Assembly: GCA_044228625.1 (NCBI GenBank)
Contig: JBGAUM010000065.1
Span: 1-19,593, forward strand
Reading direction: 5' to 3'
Source: UKL13-2 sp044228625
GTDB lineage: Bacteria > Pseudomonadota > Gammaproteobacteria > Burkholderiales > Usitatibacteraceae
Length of the DNA: 19,593 bases
Both the position numbers and the translations under genes were made by a program. How positions within the stretch are numbered: position 1 is the stretch's first letter; each line of letters starts with the position of its first letter. The notes under the pieces were generated by a model. The model saw nothing but the letters and a program-made list of their open reading frames with translations, made no database searches and was not told where the DNA came from. This document shows positions 1 through 6,892 of this stretch, piece after piece.

Positions 1-385
1 CACCGCGCAAATCGAGCCCGAGGTACATGGGCAGGGCGTTGATCTTTGACAGCCAGGCCGGCGAGTTCGAAACCAGGTTCAACGCAGCGATGTAGCCGTC
101 ACCAACCTTTTGCTGGATGACATCGCGCGCTTTCAACTGGGCGTCAGTATCTTTGAACCGTACCCGCAGCGACTCGCCCTCGATTTCAATGCCGCCATGA
201 TTGATCTGCGCAGACTTCAACGCATCCTCGACAGCCTTCTGCGTATTGGCGTCGGCTTTCAAGGTGCGCAATCCGGAGACTTGCACGGCGGGCACTTCGC
301 CGAAAAAATTCGGGACGGTGTAAAGGAACGCTGTCACCACCGCGATCACGATGACGAAATACTTCCAGGCGGGATACTTGTTCAT
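1..385 (-). CDS. secD: Protein translocase subunit SecD, N-terminal part (cut by window edge)
   Basis: SecD is the inner-membrane Sec accessory subunit that works with SecF and YajC to promote protein translocation driven by the proton-motive force. Only the first 128 codons lie in the window; the gene continues past base 1. The ATG at 383-385 follows an AAGG ribosome binding site about 7 bases upstream. The protein opens with MNKYPAWKYF and one membrane helix (about residues 8-27). A periplasmic stretch follows, containing VQVSGLRTLKAD and ending in YLGLDLRG, a sequence typical of SecD. It lies 40 bp behind yajC on the same strand, the usual yajC-secD(-secF) order, so co-transcription is likely. 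Family assignment is firm; the rest of the protein cannot be judged here. Confidence 0.93.
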   Translation of the reverse strand, partial: MNKYPAWKYFVIVIAVVTAFLYTVPNFFGEVPAVQVSGLRTLKADANTQKAVEDALKSAQINHGGIEIEGESLRVRFKDTDAQLKARDVIQQKVGDGYIAALNLVSNSPAWLSKINALPMYLGLDLRG

Positions 386-425
386 GGCAAAACCTTGCTT
401 GGGTGCGCCGTTTCTGGCGCGAATC

Positions 426-752
426 TCACTTCGTAACGTCGCTGAAGGTGCCCTTGGGAAGCAGCGTGGAGACGGCCTGTTTCTGGATATGCACGACGTG
501 GCCTTCACCGGTGTCAAGTCCGATATAGCCGTCTCCCACCTTGGTGATCTTGCCAATCATGCCCATTGCGATCACTTCATCGCCCTTTTGCAGTCCGTCG
601 ACCATTTGCTTGTGTTCTTTGGCGCGCTTCTGCTGGGGACGGATCATCAGGAAATACATCAGCACAAACATGCCGATGATGATGAAAAAACTGAATGTCG
701 GGTCGCCTTGCTGCGCGCCTCCTGCGGACTGGGCGAATGCCGTGCTGATCAT
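426..752 (-). CDS. yajC: Sec translocon accessory protein YajC
   Basis: YajC is a small inner-membrane protein that associates with SecDF. The 108-residue product has the family length. It starts MISTAFAQSAGG, has a single membrane helix at about residues 21-37 (FFIIIGMFVLMYFLMI), then the family signature RPQQKR and a soluble domain with KGDEVI and the GxIGKI-type turn. I chose the ATG at 750-752 because a GGAG box lies about 10 bases upstream and the protein then matches family length. The frame stays open further upstream, but that extension reads through the structured leader and does not resemble YajC. It lies 173 bp downstream of tgt and 40 bp before secD on the same strand. Confidence 0.93.
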   Translation of the reverse strand: MISTAFAQSAGGAQQGDPTFSFFIIIGMFVLMYFLMIRPQQKRAKEHKQMVDGLQKGDEVIAMGMIGKITKVGDGYIGLDTGEGHVVHIQKQAVSTLLPKGTFSDVTK

Positions 753-925
753 AGGGTTGCTCCGAAGTCGCCCGCGGAATGCGGGCGGATGCATGGAAAT
801 GGCGGCACCATCAGGCGATTTCAAGCCGTACGGTGCCCTTTGTTGCGAGTCATTCCTTCCATCGAAGGGGACCACTCGCGGCTAACCCTTGAAAATTCAA
901 AGAGTTAGCCTTCCATTATAGCAAA
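753..925 (-). promoter_or_regulatory. Structured 5' leader of yajC-secD (tgt-yajC gap)
   Basis: This 173-base gap between tgt and yajC can form three stem-loops in minus-strand RNA. The first is GGCTAAC/GTTAGCC (880-886 with 904-910) with an inner CTTGAA/TTCAAAG helix. The second is GGCACC/GGTGCC (804-809 with 832-837) around a GGC/GCC stem. The third is GCCCGC/GCGGGC (770-775 with 781-786), just before the yajC ribosome binding site. None is followed by a U-run, so they do not look like terminators. No known riboswitch class was recognised. Confidence 0.45.
915..920 (-). promoter_or_regulatory. TATAAT -10 box upstream of yajC
   Basis: The minus strand reads TTTGCTATAATGG, a consensus -10 hexamer preceded by TGC, the extended -10 form. 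No good -35 is visible 16-18 bases further upstream, which extended -10 promoters tolerate. Transcription would begin near 908, at the base of the GGCTAAC/GTTAGCC hairpin. The box lies between the tgt stop codon (926-928) and yajC. Confidence 0.5.
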
Positions 926-2038
926 TCAGGTCGGCCCGCTTTGCCGGTCGCGGTGGAACCGGTCACGCCACGCTGCAAAGGAACCCTCTTCAATGGCCTC
1001 GCGCATTTCGCGCATGATTTCCTGATAGTAGTAAAGATTGTGGATCGTGTTGAGGCGCGCGCCAAGAATTTCATTCAGCCTTTGCAAGTGATGCAAATAG
1101 GCACGGCTGAAATGACGACAGGCATGGCAACCACAATGCTCGTCCAGCGGACGCGGATCGTCTTTATATCGGGCATTGCGGATCTTAATGTCTCCTTGGC
1201 GCGTAAACAGCCACCCGTTTCTGGCGTTGCGCGTCGGCATGACGCAATCGAACATGTCCACACCCTGGCTCACGGCTTCGACGATATCTTCCGGCGTGCC
1301 CACCCCCATCAGGTAGCGGGGCTTCTGTGCCGGCATTTTGGGGGCCGTATGCGCCAGTATCCGCAGCATGTCTGCTTTGGGCTCGCCAACCGACAATCCG
1401 CCGATGGCATAGCCGTGAAAGCCGATGTCCTGCAATCCTGCCAGCGACTCATCGCGCAAGATTTCATGCATGCCGCCCTGCACAATGCCAAACAAGGCGT
1501 TGGGGTTCTGCCCAGCGCTAAACGCCGATTTGCAACGCTGTGCCCAGCGCAACGACAGCCGCATTGATTTTGCCGCCTCGTCGACTGTCGCGGGATAGGC
1601 CGTGCATTCGTCAAACACCATCACGATGTCCGAGTTAAGCACACGTTGGATTCGCATGGACTCCTCGGGAGACAGGAAGCATTTGTCGCCATTGACCGGC
1701 GACTGAAAGGAAACGCCCTCCTCGGTGATCTTCCGCAGTTCGCCCAAGCTCCAAACTTGGAACCCGCCCGAGTCCGTCAGGATCGGCTTCTTCCACGACA
1801 TGAAGTCGTGCAAACCGCCGAATTTGCCGAGAATGTCGAGACCGGGCCTCAACCACAAGTGAAACGTATTTCCCAGCACAATCTGGGCGCCGATTTCGTT
1901 CAGTTCGTCAGGCGCCATGGCTTTGACCGACCCATAGGTCCCAACTGGCATGAAAACCGGGGTCTCTACAATTCCATGGTTGAGGGTAAGACGTCCGCGC
2001 CGGGCCGCGCCGTCGACGTTGATCAATTCGAAATTCAA
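926..2038 (-). CDS. tgt: Queuine tRNA-ribosyltransferase (tRNA-guanine transglycosylase)
   Basis: Tgt exchanges guanine-34 of GUN-anticodon tRNAs for preQ1 in queuosine synthesis. Starting at the TTG codon (2036-2038) gives 370 residues and puts the key residues at the E. coli numbers: substrate Asp89 (TDSGGFQ), nucleophile Asp264 (DMFDCVMPTRNAR), and zinc ligands Cys302, Cys304, Cys307 and His333 (CGCHAC...TIHN). A GAGAGGA ribosome binding site sits 6 bases before this TTG. The frame stays open for 34 more codons upstream, but that extension is Arg/Cys-rich and unlike the family. The ribosome binding site is the 3' arm of a small hairpin (2046-2063). No queA lies next to the gene in this window. 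It is divergent from the HD-GYP gene and followed by yajC. Confidence 0.96.
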   Translation of the reverse strand: MNFELINVDGAARRGRLTLNHGIVETPVFMPVGTYGSVKAMAPDELNEIGAQIVLGNTFHLWLRPGLDILGKFGGLHDFMSWKKPILTDSGGFQVWSLGELRKITEEGVSFQSPVNGDKCFLSPEESMRIQRVLNSDIVMVFDECTAYPATVDEAAKSMRLSLRWAQRCKSAFSAGQNPNALFGIVQGGMHEILRDESLAGLQDIGFHGYAIGGLSVGEPKADMLRILAHTAPKMPAQKPRYLMGVGTPEDIVEAVSQGVDMFDCVMPTRNARNGWLFTRQGDIKIRNARYKDDPRPLDEHCGCHACRHFSRAYLHHLQRLNEILGARLNTIHNLYYYQEIMREMREAIEEGSFAAWRDRFHRDRQSGPT

Positions 2039-2044
2039 GAAAAA

Positions 2045-2063
2045 TCCTCTCTTGGCGGAGAGG
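2045..2063 (-). promoter_or_regulatory. Hairpin enclosing the tgt ribosome binding site
   Basis: In the tgt transcript, CCTCTC (2058-2063) can pair with GAGAGG (2046-2051) across the 6-base loop CGCCAA. The 3' arm is the Shine-Dalgarno sequence itself. A short ATTTTTC tract and the TTG start codon follow at once. The element could limit translation, and its hairpin-plus-T shape also resembles a minimal terminator. It does not match the preQ1-I riboswitch consensus. Pairing is seen; function is inferred. Confidence 0.45.
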
Positions 2064-2133
2064 CGGCAGGATACCGGGCAGGTGGGCCGCCTGCAACCCG
2101 ACGCAAGCCACAACGCAAACAAAGGTGACCTTC

Positions 2134-2163
2134 TTCGCACATTGCATCGTGCACCACTAGAAT
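2134..2163 (+). promoter_or_regulatory. Possible promoter of the HD-GYP gene
   Basis: TTCGCA (2134-2139) and TAGAAT (2158-2163) are 18 bases apart, giving a predicted start near 2170 and a short leader before the ATG at 2188. The -10 matches 5 of 6 consensus bases and the -35 matches 4 of 6. No clear ribosome binding site precedes the ATG. Confidence 0.3.
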
Positions 2164-2187
2164 GTCGATCGCTCGACCCTTCATAAC

Positions 2188-3771
2188 ATGCAACGCAAAT
2201 TCCCCGTTCAAGATCTCGCCATCGGCATGTTTGTCGAGGACCTTGATCGCCCTTGGATCGACACGCCTTTCCTGATTCAGGGGTTTCTGATTGAGGACGA
2301 TGAGCAGCTTGCCCAATTGCGTCAGCACTGCCAGTGGGTGATCGTCAATGTGATGCGTTCGACAGGTGATGCAGTCGCTCAACCCCCGACTGCCGGGGTA
2401 CCCGCCTCCAAGCAAACCCCGAGCCCCGCGTCCGCGGGCGCAGCGAACGTGTTGATACGCCGGGTTGCTACGCCACTGGCATCCACACCTGCCGAAGTTC
2501 AACGCAGGAATGGCGATCCAGCTCGCACCACGGACAAATCGCCGATCGCCAACCCTGAGCGCGAGTTGTTCATTCAATACCAAAGCAAACAGGTGCTTCG
2601 CTCAGACGCTTCAGGCGCCGAGCCCGTGCCGCTGGTGTCACGACAGGATCGACAAAGCCTATGGGGTCAATTGCGCAACAGCGTGAGTGGATTGTTTGCC
2701 AAACCCGATGAGGAGAGTCCGAAAGCCGGCGACGCCCCCAAGGCTGCAGTGTCGGCCAAACCGCCTTTGACGCCCAAACGTCCCGAATTCATTCCGGAGT
2801 CGGTCACCTTGACGGTCTACGAGGATGTGATCAGCGTCGAAGAGGAATCGCGGAACGCCACAAGGACTTTCGATCGCGCGCATCGCGTGCTCGAGTCTGT
2901 GGTCGCAGACATCCGCGCGGGGAAAGCACTCACCGCGGAGACCCTGCAGCCGGTTATTGACGACATGGTGGATAGCATGGCGCGTAATCCCGACGCCATG
3001 ATGTGGGTGGCCAAGATGCGCGAAAAGGATATCGACCTTTACGGGCACGGGCTTTCCGTGGCTGTCAGCCTTGTCGCCCTTGGGCGGCACCTGGGCTACC
3101 CCAAGGAACAGCTTGCCCAACTTGGCATGGTTGGATTCTTGCTTGATGTCGGGAAGGTGAAACTGCCCAAGCAGATTCTTGAAAAAAACGCGCGACTGAG
3201 TCCGGCCGAGTATTCGATCATGCGTGAGCACGTGGGTCTCGGCCTTCAGATCCTGGCGGATATGCCCATGCTTCACAGCAGTATCGTGGAGGGCGTGGCG
3301 CAGCACCATGAACGACTGGATGGGTCCGGCTACCCCCACGCACTCCGTGCGGGACAGATTAGCGTGTTCGGCCGCATGGCGGCCATCGCCGACACCTACT
3401 CAGCATTGACGCGCGAGCGGCCGCACGCGGAAGCGGTGTCACCCCACGAGGCCCTTCAAAAACTTTCCAACTGGGGTGGTACACAGTTTCAGATGGAAAT
3501 GGTGGAGCAGTTCATCCAGTCGATCGGTGTGTTTCCTGTGGGGAGCCTTGTCGAACTTTCGACCGGCGAAATCGCCGTGGTGGTGACCCATAACAAGCAC
3601 AAACGCTTGCGCCCGAAAGTGCTGGTGATTACGGACGCGGGCAAGCAGCTGACCGAACAACCAACATTGCTCGACTTGATCTACGACGTGTCGGACCGTC
3701 CTGTGTACATTCGTCGGGGCTTGCCAGCCAACGCATTCGGAATTGATCCGCGCGAATACTATCTGGCCTGA
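2188..3771 (+). CDS. DUF3391 / HD-GYP domain protein with degenerate HD dyad
   Basis: HD-GYP proteins hydrolyse cyclic di-GMP with a two- or three-metal centre. The 527-residue protein has an N-terminal DUF3391-like domain (about 1-60; DLAIGMFVEDLDRPWIDTPF), a long low-complexity Pro/Ala/Lys linker (about 61-200), then an HD-GYP domain (about 225-445). His287, His348, His373-His374, the GYP triplet (381-383) and Asp402 are kept. The HD dyad reads Leu319-Asp320 (FLLDVGK, codon CTT) instead of His-Asp, so one metal ligand is missing. It may be a weak enzyme or a c-di-GMP sensor; this is inference. No membrane segment is seen. The next gene, 57 bp away on the same strand, encodes an EAL protein, which suggests a shared signalling role. 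The ATG at 2188 is the only reasonable start, although no ribosome binding site is evident. Confidence 0.9.
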   Translation: MQRKFPVQDLAIGMFVEDLDRPWIDTPFLIQGFLIEDDEQLAQLRQHCQWVIVNVMRSTGDAVAQPPTAGVPASKQTPSPASAGAANVLIRRVATPLASTPAEVQRRNGDPARTTDKSPIANPERELFIQYQSKQVLRSDASGAEPVPLVSRQDRQSLWGQLRNSVSGLFAKPDEESPKAGDAPKAAVSAKPPLTPKRPEFIPESVTLTVYEDVISVEEESRNATRTFDRAHRVLESVVADIRAGKALTAETLQPVIDDMVDSMARNPDAMMWVAKMREKDIDLYGHGLSVAVSLVALGRHLGYPKEQLAQLGMVGFLLDVGKVKLPKQILEKNARLSPAEYSIMREHVGLGLQILADMPMLHSSIVEGVAQHHERLDGSGYPHALRAGQISVFGRMAAIADTYSALTRERPHAEAVSPHEALQKLSNWGGTQFQMEMVEQFIQSIGVFPVGSLVELSTGEIAVVVTHNKHKRLRPKVLVITDAGKQLTEQPTLLDLIYDVSDRPVYIRRGLPANAFGIDPREYYLA

Positions 3772-3828
3772 CCGCGGGACTTCGAAGGCGGCGGGATCCC
3801 CGCGCGCTTGCTCTGCTAGCATGCCGCC

Positions 3829-5103
3829 ATGACACCTTCACAGGAAGTTGACCGCTCTGCATTGCGCGCTCGCTTGAACGCGGAAATTGAACGGGCCACG
3901 CACGAGCGCCAGCGCATGGCGGTGATCATGATGACGCTGTCGCGGACCGACCGGTTGGATGAAATCTTTGGTGCGTCTGCCGGCGACATTCTCGCCATTG
4001 TCCGAGAGGCCCTGCCCATGGCATTGCGCGAGATCGATTGGTATACCTGCCTGAGCGAAAACCAATTGTGCGTGGTGTTGCCGGCGCTCAAATCGAATGC
4101 TCAGGCCATCTTGGCCGCGACGAAGATAGCCGGGGTTTGCGACGATCTCGCCGCAGGGCGCGAAGTGGTTTTTCGCGTGCGCCCGGTCATCGGGATTGCC
4201 TGCTTCCCGGACCATGGGCAGGAAGTCGGACAGTTGGTGGTCAATGCCGACATCGCCGAGCGCATTGCGCGGTCAAAGGATTTGTCCCAGTACCTGTTTG
4301 AGCCGTCGGATCGTGGCGAGGTACATGCCTATCTTGGACTTGAGGCCGCCTTGCGCGAGGCGATTTCCACCAATCAATTGGAAGTGCATTACCAGCCGCA
4401 AATCCACCTCGGCCATGGTGCCTGCGTCGGTGTCGAAGCCTTGTTACGCTGGACGGTTCCGCAGCGCGGGCCGGTGCCCCCACCCATTGTGATCCGCGTG
4501 GCGGAAGAATGCGGCTTGATCGGCGGCTTGACGGCTTGGATTGCCAACACTGTCATCCGACATCAATCCGAGTGGCGGCAATCAGGGATAGCGGCCCCCG
4601 TGAGCATCAACCTGTCCACCGTCAACCTGGTTGATCACGACTTGCCCGAAGTGTTCGCCCAGATGATCGGTACCTGGGGCGCGGATCCCACGATGATCAC
4701 GCTGGAAATCACGGAAAGTTCGTCGATCAGCGACGCGGACAAATCCTATGCGGTCCTGAAACGCCTCAAGGATCTGGGCCTCAAGCTGTCGGTGGATGAT
4801 TTCGGCACCGGGTATTCCTCGCTGTCATATGTTCGACGGTTTCCGCTGGACGAACTCAAGATCGACAAGTTGTTTGTCCAGCACATGCGGCAGTCACGAG
4901 CGGACCAGGCCATCGTTCGCTCGGTGATCGACCTGGCCCACAATTTTGATCTTCAGGTCGTGGCAGAGGGGGTCGAGAACGAGGCCACACGCGAGGAGTT
5001 GCAATTGATGGGTTGTGACGTGGCGCAGGGGTACCTGATTGGCGTTCCCATGCCCGCCATGGCACTTCCCCAATGGCTGGCGCAGCCGTCACCTTTGGTT
5101 TGA
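3829..5103 (+). CDS. EAL-domain c-di-GMP phosphodiesterase with dead GGDEF-like domain
   Basis: The EAL domain hydrolyses cyclic di-GMP to pGpG. The 424-residue protein has a GGDEF-shaped N-terminal domain (about 10-160) in which the GGDEF loop reads LSENQL (75-80), so cyclase activity is not expected. The EAL domain (about 170-415) keeps its motifs: EAL Glu203, Asn261 in INLS, Glu293 in LEITES, Asp323-Asp324 in DDFGTGYSS, Lys344, Glu380 and Glu383 in AEGVE, and Gln400 in AQGYL. It is therefore probably an active phosphodiesterase. No membrane or sensor domain is visible, so it is probably cytoplasmic. It lies 57 bp behind the HD-GYP gene and probably shares its transcript; no strong promoter was found in the gap. 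Confidence 0.92.
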   Translation: MTPSQEVDRSALRARLNAEIERATHERQRMAVIMMTLSRTDRLDEIFGASAGDILAIVREALPMALREIDWYTCLSENQLCVVLPALKSNAQAILAATKIAGVCDDLAAGREVVFRVRPVIGIACFPDHGQEVGQLVVNADIAERIARSKDLSQYLFEPSDRGEVHAYLGLEAALREAISTNQLEVHYQPQIHLGHGACVGVEALLRWTVPQRGPVPPPIVIRVAEECGLIGGLTAWIANTVIRHQSEWRQSGIAAPVSINLSTVNLVDHDLPEVFAQMIGTWGADPTMITLEITESSSISDADKSYAVLKRLKDLGLKLSVDDFGTGYSSLSYVRRFPLDELKIDKLFVQHMRQSRADQAIVRSVIDLAHNFDLQVVAEGVENEATREELQLMGCDVAQGYLIGVPMPAMALPQWLAQPSPLV

Positions 5104-5123
5104 TCTGCGCAAAGCTGGGGCAC

Positions 5124-5151
5124 TTGACATTACGAACGATCGTGCTATTAT
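5124..5151 (+). promoter_or_regulatory. Promoter of the tetR gene
   Basis: A perfect -35 TTGACA (5124-5129) and a -10 TATTAT (5146-5151, 5 of 6) are 16 bases apart. The spacer and most of the -10 are covered by the 18-bp operator candidate. The expected start of transcription, about 7 bases after the -10, falls on the A of the tetR ATG (5158), so the mRNA would be leaderless. Confidence 0.75.
5132..5149 (+). promoter_or_regulatory. Candidate TetR operator, copy 1
   Basis: The sequence ACGAACGATCGTGCTATT contains the 8-bp palindrome ACGATCGT. All 18 bases recur as the exact reverse complement at 5942-5959. The site fills the -35/-10 spacer of the tetR promoter, the classic position for autorepression. 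Assignment to the adjacent TetR protein is inferred from position. Confidence 0.65.
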
Positions 5152-5157
5152 CTTGGC

Positions 5158-5883
5158 ATGGTCAAGTCTGCATTCTCCCTCCGCACCGCGCAATCGTCCT
5201 CCAAAGCCGATCTGAGTCGGCATGCCACCCGGACGCCTGCGGCTGGAACAAGCCAGTCAAGCAAAGGCGAGCAAACGCGGGCTTTGATCTTGGATCAGGC
5301 CATTCGCCACGCAGCCGTCCACGGCTTTGAAGCGTTGACCATCGGCGGGCTTGCCGACCAAACCGGCTTGTCAAAGTCCGGTCTTTTTGCGCATTTCGGC
5401 TCCAAGGAAGATTTGCAGATTGCGGTATTCGATGAGGCCGTGCGCCGCTACAACCATGCGGCATTCCTGCCAGCACTTTCCGCGCCGCGCGGGCTGGCCC
5501 GCTTGCGCCGCCTTTTCGAGCATTGGATTGACTGGACGGAGCGCAGTGGCCTTGCGTCCTGCCCGTTGATGGCGGCGTCTGCAGAATTTGACCGCCGTGA
5601 CGGGCCGGTTCGAGATGCCATTGAAGCGCACATGCGGCGATTGCACCTCGAACTCGTCAAGGCGGCGGACATGGTGAAGGCCACGGGTGAGTTTGATCCA
5701 TCGACCGACACCGGCCAGTTTGCATTCGAGCTATTCGGCATCTTCATGGCCTACTACCGCGCACGCAACCTGTTCCGTGACACCCGCGCTGCGCAACATG
5801 CGCGGAACGCGTTCGAACGCCTGGTGCGCGATGCGGCATCACCGACCCCAGCCCCCTTGCGGTCGCGAAAGCGCATTCCCTAA
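5158..5883 (+). CDS. TetR/AcrR-family transcriptional regulator
   Basis: This 241-residue protein is probably a dimeric ligand-responsive repressor. The DNA-binding domain spans about residues 36-95 (TRALILDQAI, then TIGGLADQTGLSKSGLFAHF with the recognition helix and KEDL turn). The rest is an all-helical ligand and dimer domain. The first 35 residues are a Ser/Ala/Thr-rich tail, longer than usual. No alternative in-frame ATG, GTG or TTG lies before the domain, so the ATG at 5158 is required. No ribosome binding site precedes it, because the -10 box ends only 6 bases upstream. The alpha/beta hydrolase gene begins 28 bp after the stop, so the two probably form an autoregulated unit. The ligand is unknown, perhaps a fatty acid, ester or xenobiotic judged from the neighbours. 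Confidence 0.88.
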   Translation: MVKSAFSLRTAQSSSKADLSRHATRTPAAGTSQSSKGEQTRALILDQAIRHAAVHGFEALTIGGLADQTGLSKSGLFAHFGSKEDLQIAVFDEAVRRYNHAAFLPALSAPRGLARLRRLFEHWIDWTERSGLASCPLMAASAEFDRRDGPVRDAIEAHMRRLHLELVKAADMVKATGEFDPSTDTGQFAFELFGIFMAYYRARNLFRDTRAAQHARNAFERLVRDAASPTPAPLRSRKRIP

Positions 5884-5911
5884 TACCCTCTCTCGTTGAC
5901 AGGAGACTCTC

Positions 5912-6892
5912 ATGTCCCAAGGCGTCTTTCCTTTATCTAAAAATAGCACGATCGTTCGTCATATGATTGAAGCCATGGTGCGTCGCGCTGCCGTGCGTGC
6001 GGCAGGCTGGATCGCACCGGCATGGACCGTGCAGCGCGCCGCCGAATGGTTCATTACACCGCCGCGCCATCGACAACCCGCTCGCGAGTCCAGCGCTTTG
6101 GCCCGCGCACAACCCTTTCAGGTCCAAAGCAATGGCGAAACACTGCAAGCTTGGCGATACGGGTTGTCTCACCACCCTGTCATCATCTTCAGCCATGGCT
6201 GGGGTGGCCGGGGGGGTCAATTTGCATCGTGGGTTGCCGCATGTCTTGCCGAGGGGTATCAGGTGATCGTGTTCGACCATGCCGCCCACGGCGCGTCCGG
6301 CGGACGACGTGCTCCGATCACCGCCTTTGCCAACGGCGTGGCCGATGTCACGCTTGCACTGGAAAAACAAGGCGTATCGATTGCGGCGTTTATCGGCCAC
6401 TCACTGGGTTGTCCTGCCATCGGCATGGCGTTGAACGGACGACTGAAGCACCTCCGCCACGTGAAAGTGATCCTCGTAGCGCCGCCGGCTTCGCTAATCC
6501 GCTATTCGCGCTTCTTTGCGCGCACCATGGGATTAAGCGAAAGGTTGCGTGCAGCCATGCAATGGCGCCTTGAACAACGCATCGGGCTGGCCTGGAAGGA
6601 CATCGAACTGCCCGGCGCAGTGAAGCACCTGAAGGTGCCCGCCCTCATTATTCATGACCAGGAAGATCAAGACGTCCGCATCGAAAGTGGTTTGGCGGTG
6701 GCACGCGCATGGCCCGGCGCACGGTTCAAACGCACGATTGGCCTCGGCCACCGTCGAATTTTGCGTGATGCCAGCGTCATTGGCGCGTCCCTGGATTTTC
6801 TGGCAGACCGTGTGACCTTTTCGTTGCCGCCACAGCCGGATGAATGGTCCCAGGCATTTTCAGCCCTGTCCGGGCGAGCGCCGATCTACTGA
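5912..6892 (+). CDS. Alpha/beta-fold hydrolase
   Basis: A serine hydrolase of the alpha/beta superfamily with unknown substrate. The 326-residue protein shows the oxyanion motif HGWGG (95-99), nucleophile Ser164 in GHSLGC, probable acid Asp252 in HDQEDQDV and His280 in GLGHRR. The start at 5912 has an AGGAG box 6 bases upstream. An alternative ATG at 5963 has no ribosome binding site, but the 17 codons between them include TTA and TCT, unusual for this GC-rich DNA, and contain the second operator copy (5942-5959). That opening segment may therefore be regulatory rather than functional protein. An N-terminal amphipathic stretch (about 22-48) could be membrane-associated. It follows tetR by 28 bp and ends in a clear terminator. 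Confidence 0.88.
   Translation: MSQGVFPLSKNSTIVRHMIEAMVRRAAVRAAGWIAPAWTVQRAAEWFITPPRHRQPARESSALARAQPFQVQSNGETLQAWRYGLSHHPVIIFSHGWGGRGGQFASWVAACLAEGYQVIVFDHAAHGASGGRRAPITAFANGVADVTLALEKQGVSIAAFIGHSLGCPAIGMALNGRLKHLRHVKVILVAPPASLIRYSRFFARTMGLSERLRAAMQWRLEQRIGLAWKDIELPGAVKHLKVPALIIHDQEDQDVRIESGLAVARAWPGARFKRTIGLGHRRILRDASVIGASLDFLADRVTFSLPPQPDEWSQAFSALSGRAPIY
5942..5959 (-). promoter_or_regulatory. Candidate TetR operator, copy 2 (inside hydrolase start)
   Basis: AATAGCACGATCGTTCGT on the plus strand is the exact reverse complement of the site at 5132-5149. It lies 30-47 bases inside the hydrolase reading frame as started at 5912, or just before the alternative ATG at 5963. No convincing promoter is seen immediately around it. 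It could act as a roadblock or as a looping partner of copy 1, 810 bp away. Confidence 0.6.

Noticed and set aside
351..908. 185-codon plus-strand open frame
   Set aside because: Antisense to the secD start and yajC; both minus-strand genes are clear family members.
2039..2187. preQ1 riboswitch before tgt
   Set aside because: The hairpin lacks the preQ1-I consensus loop and A-rich tail; only a plain ribosome-binding-site hairpin is supported.
2035..2583. 182-codon minus-strand open frame covering the tgt/HD-GYP gap
   Set aside because: Overlaps both the tgt start and the HD-GYP gene and has no recognisable product.
3791..3803. GCGGGATCCCCGC hairpin between the HD-GYP and EAL genes
   Set aside because: Short stem, tight loop and no T-run, so not called a terminator.
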